Assembly: GCA_963614215.1 (NCBI GenBank)
Contig: CAVECB010000043.1
Coordinates: 1-10,463, forward strand
Reading direction: 5' to 3'
DNA: 10,463 nucleotides
DNA from: CAVAWX01 sp963614215
GTDB lineage: Bacteria; Actinomycetota; Coriobacteriia; Coriobacteriales; QAMH01
The notes under the pieces: generated by a model
Told to the model about the DNA's origin: nothing
The model's input: only the letters and a program-made list of their open reading frames with translations
Database searches by the model: none
Made by a program: the position numbers and the translations under genes
In this document: in pieces, positions 6,758-10,463 of the stretch
Layout of the letters: each line of letters begins with the position of its first letter
How positions within the stretch are numbered: the first letter of the stretch is position 1

Positions 6758-7120
6758 CTACCTCTCGCACCTTTTGCGCTGCACCGCACCGCCACCTGCT
6801 ACCGCGCCCGCTTGCTTCAACGCGCGCCCCATCTGGCGGACCACATCGTCGTGTGCGGCCGTTGCCACGCTTTTCCGGGCGATGAAAACAACGTCTACCC
6901 CCGCCCACGGCGCCCCGAGCTCGCGAGCCGCGGCACGCATGACACGCTTGCAACGGCTGCGTAAGGGGGCAACACCCAGCTTCTTGCCCGCAATGAACGC
7001 ACAACGCCCGCCGGGAAGCGGGGAAGGGGCGACGATGAGCGAGCAGTATCTACAAGAAGAGCGCCTCCCTTGTTTGAAGAGGCGCTCTATCTCCTGCTTC
7101 GATTTGATGGTGCCTTTCAT
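6758..7120 (-). CDS. rnpA: Ribonuclease P protein component
   Basis: This small basic protein binds the RNase P RNA and helps it cut 5' leaders from pre-tRNAs. The 120-aa product has the family fold landmarks: an N-terminal MKGTIKSKQEIERLFKQGRR, AFIAGKKLGV (41-50) and the arginine-rich RNR-motif helix at about 54-67 (RSRCKRVMRAAARE). The Asn usually in RNR is Ser55 here. It then has VDVVFIARK (75-83). Length is normal. The ATG at 7120 has GGTGG about 7 nt upstream. It lies 39 bp after rpmH and 6 bp before yidD. The rpmH-rnpA pair beside dnaA is one of the most conserved bacterial gene orders. Confidence 0.94.
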   Translation of the reverse strand: MKGTIKSKQEIERLFKQGRRSSCRYCSLIVAPSPLPGGRCAFIAGKKLGVAPLRSRCKRVMRAAARELGAPWAGVDVVFIARKSVATAAHDDVVRQMGRALKQAGAVAGGGAVQRKRCER

Positions 7121-7159
7121 GGAAAAGCCACCGTGCGTGGCCGCGAGATCGGACGCGGG

Positions 7160-7294
7160 TTATGCGCACAGACGCTTGCGACCCTTGGCGCGACGCGCCT
7201 TCAGGACGGCGCGGCCACCGCGAGACGACATGCGGGCGCGGAAACCGTGGCACTTCGCGCGCTTGCGCTTGTTCGGCTGATAGGTACGTTTCAT
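7160..7294 (-). CDS. rpmH: 50S ribosomal protein L34
   Basis: L34 is a 44-residue, very basic protein of the large ribosomal subunit that contacts 23S rRNA. The translation opens MKRTYQPNKRKRAKCHGFRA and contains GGRAVLKARRAKGRKRL, both diagnostic. The ATG at 7294 follows GAGGAGG with 7 nt spacing. The stop is TAA at 7162-7160. It is the first gene of the minus-strand block rpmH-rnpA-yidD-yidC-jag-rsmG and is preceded by a good sigma-70-like promoter about 50 bp upstream. Confidence 0.97.
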   Translation of the reverse strand: MKRTYQPNKRKRAKCHGFRARMSSRGGRAVLKARRAKGRKRLCA

Positions 7295-7301
7295 CTTCAA
7301 T

Positions 7302-7321
7302 CCTCCTCGGAGAAATCTCCG
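7302..7321 (-). promoter_or_regulatory. rpmH Shine-Dalgarno next to a small hairpin
   Basis: Minus-strand GAGGAGG (7308-7302) directly abuts an inverted repeat, CGGAGATTTCTCCG (7321-7308). The repeat can form a 5-bp hairpin with an AUUU loop in the leader. Its CUCC could alternatively pair with the Shine-Dalgarno. A regulatory role is speculative. Confidence 0.4.
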
Positions 7322-7343
7322 TCACGAACAGATAAGCCCGAGA

Positions 7344-7372
7344 ATTCTAATTCGGCGGCGCGGGCGCGTCAA
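7344..7372 (-). promoter_or_regulatory. Sigma-70-type promoter of the rpmH operon
   Basis: On the minus strand TTGACG (7372-7367) and TAGAAT (7349-7344) are exactly 17 bp apart, each with one mismatch to consensus. The expected start of transcription is near 7337, giving a leader of about 43 nt before rpmH. DnaA-box-like motifs begin about 36 bp upstream of the -35 element, so DnaA might affect this promoter (inference). Confidence 0.75.
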
Positions 7373-7399
7373 GGTGAAAAGAAGGGTTTTTCTCGCGGG

Positions 7400-7807
7400 C
7401 GTATTCTGTGGAAAAAAGTGGACAACGTGGAAAACACTGTATAAAAGAAGTGTTTTCGGTGGAAAACTTCCAAATGAGCGGTGAAAAATTTTCAGGAGCT
7501 TTTTCCACGAACAAGTGTTTCATGGCGCCCAATTACCCGAAAAAGCGATAGATTCCGCCCACCGATACGGTGAAAAGTAAAAAAGACACAGAGTTTCCAC
7601 CGAATATTCCATGTTTCCAGAAAGCTTTTCCACACACGTGGAATTTTATGTGGAAAACAGTGAAAAGTACTGTTCAATATGGGTGGAAACTTTCCTTATA
7701 AGAATGAAAACCAGAAGTTTTGCGCTAAGGTTCTGAAAAACTTTCGCCTTTTTTCGTTGAAAACCTAGTGGAAAACTGAATTTTTTCCTATATTTGTGGA
7801 AAGGAGG
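7400..7807. other. oriC: Putative chromosomal origin oriC: DnaA box cluster with A+T-rich stretch
   Basis: The 522-bp gap between rpmH and the next plus-strand gene has no credible gene. It holds repeated DnaA-box-like 9-mers of the type TTTTCCAC(A/G). Plus-strand GTGGAAA cores start at 7408, 7427, 7459, 7650, 7683, 7768 and 7796. TTTCCAC cores start at 7502, 7594 and 7627. Near relatives are GTGGACA at 7418 (full site TTGTCCACT on minus) and GTGGAAT at 7638. Two boxes form a head-to-head pair at 7628-7643. Positions 7691-7790 are only about one third G+C by hand count and suit an unwinding element. The rpmH/dnaA location agrees with known origins. Experimental confirmation is not available from sequence alone. 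Confidence 0.75.
7800..7807 (+). promoter_or_regulatory. Shine-Dalgarno overlapping the last DnaA box
   Basis: AAAGGAGG lies 9 nt before a TTG at 7817 and sets the start of the ATPase gene. The DnaA box core GTGGAAA (7796-7802) overlaps it, so the origin array runs right into the ribosome site. Confidence 0.7.
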
Positions 7808-7816
7808 CGGAAACTT

Positions 7817-8614
7817 TTGGAAACGTCCACGGAAAAACTTTCCCCACAGCCGGCGCGCATCGCGGTCTATGACGGCTTGCGCACCGAGCCGCAGATTGTC
7901 GACATCGAAAACGACGACATCAAACAATATATAGGTTCGATCGCGGCGAAGACTTACGAGTTGGCTAGCGCGCGAGGCGGGCAGATCCCCTACACCGTCA
8001 TCTTGCAGGTGACGGAAAATTTCATCCACGCGCACTTCTCCGAGCCGTGCATCTCCATCCTGGATAAGGGCAACACCATACGCTTTTCCGATCAAGGGCC
8101 GGGCATCGAGGACAAGGAGCGCGTGCAGCTGCCGGGCTTCACCTCAGCAACCCAAGAGATGCGCCAGTACATAAACGGTGTGGGCTCTGGTTTGCCCATC
8201 GTGAAGGAATACCTGAAGTTTTCCAACGGCCGGCTCGTGATAGAAGACAATATCTCGCAGGGTACGGTCATCACCATCAGTGTGAACCCCTACATGCAAA
8301 AAGACGAGCCACTCGTCTACCAGGAGATTCCACAACGCCAGCAAAAGCAGCAGCCAACACAGATACAAGCGCAGACTCAGGTGCCGGTGGCGGCAAAAGA
8401 AATGGCACTCCAGCAGCGTGACGAGGACATCCTACGCCTGACTATGCACCTGGGCTCGATCGGGCCTACCGACGTGCATGAGCAACTGCAAATTCCCGTG
8501 TCCACCGCACACCGTCTGTTGAAGCGGCTTGAAGAGGGCGGCTATCTGAAGTCCGAGGCGGGTGGGCAACACAGGCGCATAATCACCGACAGCGGACGCG
8601 CGGCGATCGCATAA
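7817..8614 (+). CDS. GHKL-type ATPase domain fused to a winged helix-turn-helix, dnaA-linked
   Basis: I do not recognise a named family. From the TTG at 7817 the product has 265 residues. Residues about 55-157 look like a GHKL (HATPase_c) ATP-binding domain: N-box-like VTENFIHAHF (65-74), G1 box FSDQGPGIED (90-99), a PGFTSAT lid (106-112) and G2 box GVGSGLPIVKEYL (121-133), then GTVITISV. There is no dimerization/phosphoacceptor histidine domain, no receiver domain and no membrane segment, so it is not a classical sensor kinase. It is closer to anti-sigma or stand-alone GHKL ATPases. A Gln-rich linker (about 170-200) leads to a winged helix-turn-helix (about 203-265) of IclR/MarR-like appearance, with ISTAHRLLKRLEEGGYL-type recognition and wing segments at 227-244. 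dnaA starts 13 bp downstream, so the two are probably one operon. A role as an ATP-responsive regulator at the origin is inference. The start is set by AAAGGAGG 9 nt upstream; an in-frame GTG at 7796 has no ribosome site. Confidence 0.8.
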   Translation: METSTEKLSPQPARIAVYDGLRTEPQIVDIENDDIKQYIGSIAAKTYELASARGGQIPYTVILQVTENFIHAHFSEPCISILDKGNTIRFSDQGPGIEDKERVQLPGFTSATQEMRQYINGVGSGLPIVKEYLKFSNGRLVIEDNISQGTVITISVNPYMQKDEPLVYQEIPQRQQKQQPTQIQAQTQVPVAAKEMALQQRDEDILRLTMHLGSIGPTDVHEQLQIPVSTAHRLLKRLEEGGYLKSEAGGQHRRIITDSGRAAIA

Positions 8615-8627
8615 AAGGGAGGCGTGT

Positions 8628-10205
8628 ATGAATCAAGAAGAACTTTGGTCGGCGGTGATGACGCAACTGCTCGACGGTGTGAGCGCCGACGACCCAAAAA
8701 GCGTCTTTCTCACACTGGTGAAGCCTTTCCGCATATTCGGCGACCAGTTCGTGGTGCTCGCAGAAAACGCACAGGTGGAATCGTGGGTGCGCACGAACTA
8801 TCTCGACGAGATACAGTCCACACTCGATGCAATCGCGCCCGAGAAATACCACGTGAACATCGCTTCCAACGAGGATGTGGGCACCAGTTCCACAGCGCCG
8901 ACTCAAACGACGCAGCAAGCGCAGCACACACAGCATACGCAGCAGGTGCAGCAAAGCACACCAGTGGCGGCAAGCCCCTTCACCATGCCATCCACGCACA
9001 AAGAGGCACCCGCGCCCCAAGACCCGCAGCCCGCATGGATGAACCAATACGTGACCCCTGAGGAGATAAAGGCGTCTGCGCCACAAAAGCGCAACGCCCC
9101 GGAGGCTGAGAGCATGGTGGCCCGCGGCGCCGGTCACGATCCGAACTCGCCGACGAGCGGCCGCGAAATACTTTTCGAGCGCTTCACCTTCGACACCTTC
9201 GTCGTCGGCCCTTCCAACAAGTTTGCGCGCGGTGTGGCGCTGGCCGTGGCCGAACAACCCGGCATGGCCTACAACCCAGTGTTCATTTATGGCAACTCCG
9301 GGCTGGGCAAGACGCACCTTCTGGCCGCCATCGCCAACTACGTGATCACGAACTTTCCGCGCATGGCAGTGGTCTACGCGTCGGCCAACGATTTCACCAA
9401 CGACTTCGTCCAGTCGGTGCAGACCAATAACTGGCTGGCGTTTAACAAGAAATACCACCAGGCCGACATCCTGCTGATCGACGACGTGCAGTACCTCGAG
9501 GGGCGCAACGAGACCATCGACCAGCTGTTCAACATATTCAACGAGATGGTGAACCAGCATAAGCAAATTGTGCTGTCGGCCGACCGCGCGCCTAAAGACA
9601 TCGACATGGACGACCGGATGCGCAGCCGCTTCCTCACAGGTACCACACCAGACATCAACCCGCCGGACTACGAGACGCGCCTAGCTATTCTGCGCAACTA
9701 CCTACCGCGTGCGCTGCCGCAAAACTTCATGGGTACTATCCCCGACGACGTGCTGGAATACATCGCGAAGGTGTCCACTTCAAACGTGCGCGAGATCGAG
9801 GGAGCCATCAACCAGCTGGTCACCCACATGTCGGTGCTGCATAAAAGCGACATCTCCGTCGACGAGGCCAAAGAAATATTGCAGGATTTCTTCCTTGAAA
9901 CCGACAAAAAGCAGGTGAGCATCGCGAGTATTCAGGCGGAAGTCGGGCGCTACTTCGGCGTTTCGCACGAGGATATGGTCTCAGCCAAGCGCTCGCGCGA
10001 TATCGCCCAAGCGCGGCACGTAGCCATCTACCTTTCGCGGTGGCTGACGGAAGAATCGCTGGAAAGTATCGGCAAGAAGTTCGGCGGGCGCGACCACACA
10101 ACCATCATGCACTCGGTGAACAAAATAGACAAAGACCAAAAGGATAACCGCACCCTCTACGACCAGATTGAGCAACTGACGGCGCGGATAAAGGGACACA
10201 ACTGA
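8628..10205 (+). CDS. dnaA: Chromosomal replication initiator protein DnaA
   Basis: DnaA binds DnaA boxes at oriC, forms an ATP-dependent filament, melts the origin and loads the helicase. The 525 residues show four domains. Domain I is at 1-80. Domain II is an extended low-complexity linker (about 82-175) rich in Gln, Thr, His and Pro. Domain III is AAA+ and carries Walker A GNSGLGKT (222-229), Walker B ILLIDDVQYL (281-290), sensor 1 LSADR (316-320), RMRSRF (330-335) and sensor 2 NVREIEGA (386-393). Domain IV is a helix-turn-helix with GGRDHTTIMH (486-495). Some residues of domain IV are unusual (see findings). The ATG at 8628 follows GGGAGG at 5 nt. The GHKL ATPase gene ends 13 bp upstream, and dnaN starts 214 bp downstream. 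DnaA-box-like motifs on both sides of the operon suggest autoregulation (inference). Confidence 0.98.
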   Translation: MNQEELWSAVMTQLLDGVSADDPKSVFLTLVKPFRIFGDQFVVLAENAQVESWVRTNYLDEIQSTLDAIAPEKYHVNIASNEDVGTSSTAPTQTTQQAQHTQHTQQVQQSTPVAASPFTMPSTHKEAPAPQDPQPAWMNQYVTPEEIKASAPQKRNAPEAESMVARGAGHDPNSPTSGREILFERFTFDTFVVGPSNKFARGVALAVAEQPGMAYNPVFIYGNSGLGKTHLLAAIANYVITNFPRMAVVYASANDFTNDFVQSVQTNNWLAFNKKYHQADILLIDDVQYLEGRNETIDQLFNIFNEMVNQHKQIVLSADRAPKDIDMDDRMRSRFLTGTTPDINPPDYETRLAILRNYLPRALPQNFMGTIPDDVLEYIAKVSTSNVREIEGAINQLVTHMSVLHKSDISVDEAKEILQDFFLETDKKQVSIASIQAEVGRYFGVSHEDMVSAKRSRDIAQARHVAIYLSRWLTEESLESIGKKFGGRDHTTIMHSVNKIDKDQKDNRTLYDQIEQLTARIKGHN

Positions 10206-10419
10206 AGGTATGGGAAAAAACGGGTTGAAAACAGTGGGAAAGCCTGTGGAAAAGTCGGAGAGTGGCGCGAGCGGTGGAAATCATGCGAGGTTTTGCACAA
10301 TGAAAATGAAAAGAGACACCTACGAAGAGCTGCAAAAAAGCGAGTCGTCTACATGTCCACGTGTTTTACTATAAGTATCAAATGTATAAAGAACTTATTT
10401 AAAAGGGAGGCTGGCGGCT
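10206..10419. other. dnaA-dnaN spacer with three DnaA-box-like motifs
   Basis: This 214-bp spacer has no gene. GTGGAAA cores lie at 10246-10252 and 10274-10280, and TGTCCAC at 10354-10360. The part before dnaN (about 10365-10403) is A+T-rich, and TATAAA at 10385-10390 could be a -10 element, but no good -35 lies at the right distance. In streptomycetes and mycobacteria oriC is in this spacer. Here the box density is lower than upstream of the operon, so this is more likely a second box cluster or a dnaN control region. Confidence 0.5.
10405..10410 (+). promoter_or_regulatory. Shine-Dalgarno of dnaN
   Basis: GGGAGG lies 9 nt before the GTG at 10420 and supports that start. Confidence 0.7.
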
Positions 10420-10463
10420 GTGGAATTCAACATCGATAAAAACGAACTTCAAAAAGCCTTGAA
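10420..10463 (+). CDS. dnaN: DNA polymerase III beta clamp (5' fragment)
   Basis: Only 14 codons are visible, from a GTG start: MEFNIDKNELQKAL. This resembles the N-terminus of bacterial sliding clamps (MKFTI-type start followed by a charged helix). The place directly after dnaA is the standard site of dnaN. The clamp encircles DNA and tethers the replicative polymerase. The call rests on position and these few residues. Confidence 0.88.
   Translation, partial: MEFNIDKNELQKAL

Noticed and set aside
5612..6964. A 450-codon open frame on the plus strand
   Set aside because: It lies antisense to yidC, yidD and parts of jag and rnpA, all clear genes. Its His/Asp-rich translation is typical of a shadow frame in G+C-rich DNA.
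7347..7677. Two short open frames of about 61 codons on the minus strand in the oriC gap
   Set aside because: They lack ribosome sites and known motifs, and they run through the DnaA box array.
7681..7795. A promoter for the ATPase-dnaA operon
   Set aside because: TATAAG and TATATT are present, but each lacks a fair -35 at the correct distance. A promoter must exist nearby, but I cannot place it.
7796..7816. A start of the ATPase gene at GTG 7796
   Set aside because: It would put the strong AAAGGAGG inside the coding sequence and leave the GTG without a ribosome site.
8583..9566. A 327-codon open frame on the minus strand
   Set aside because: It is antisense to dnaA, has no ribosome site or recognisable motif, and has the composition of a shadow frame.
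10365..10403. A dnaN promoter
   Set aside because: TATAAA and TATAAG are possible -10 elements, but I found no acceptable -35 at 16-18 bp.

Overview
The window is a chromosomal replication-origin region, most likely from a high-G+C Gram-positive bacterium. The order parB-parA-rsmG-jag-yidC-yidD-rnpA-rpmH // dnaA-dnaN is the classic actinobacterial/firmicute origin neighbourhood. A Jag protein without its N-terminal domain, a short YidC and the gene inserted in front of dnaA make me favour a Coriobacteriia-like actinobacterium; that placement is an inference and was not searched. G+C is moderate to high (about 60-65% in sampled lines of dnaA and jag). rsmG and the parS region are clearly lower (about 42% in sampled lines of rsmG).

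Layout. Positions 1-986 (minus) hold nearly all of a D-Ala-D-Ala ligase. It is divergent from rlmN (plus, 1121-2185), a 23S rRNA/tRNA adenine C2 methyltransferase whose 3' end overlaps the 3' end of parB. parB and parA (minus, 2160-3874) encode the chromosome segregation pair. Upstream of parA lies a 420-bp non-coding block (3875-4294) with four parS sites, arranged as two diverged copies of a two-site cassette with an exact 172-bp period. The last parS is the centre of a perfect 34-bp palindrome followed by a T-run on the minus strand, so it may also end the upstream operon. Next comes one minus-strand block, rpmH-rnpA-yidD-yidC-jag-rsmG (7294 down to 4295), with gaps of 2-52 bp and a good sigma-70-like promoter at 7344-7372. 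It makes ribosomal protein L34, RNase P protein, the membrane insertase and its helper, an RNA-binding protein and a 16S rRNA methyltransferase.

Positions about 7400-7807 form the likely oriC. About a dozen DnaA-box-like motifs (core GTGGAAA / TTTCCAC) lie here, with an A+T-rich stretch next to the plus-strand operon. That operon begins with an unfamiliar 265-aa protein that joins a GHKL-type ATPase domain to a winged helix-turn-helix. It is followed 13 bp later by dnaA, then by a 214-bp spacer with three more boxes and the first codons of dnaN.

The parts worth attention are the GHKL ATPase-wHTH protein coupled to dnaA at the origin, the duplicated parS cassette with its terminator-like palindrome, the DnaA box clusters on both sides of the ATPase-dnaA operon, and unusual substitutions in the DnaA DNA-binding domain. 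No tRNA, rRNA, CRISPR array or insertion sequence was seen.
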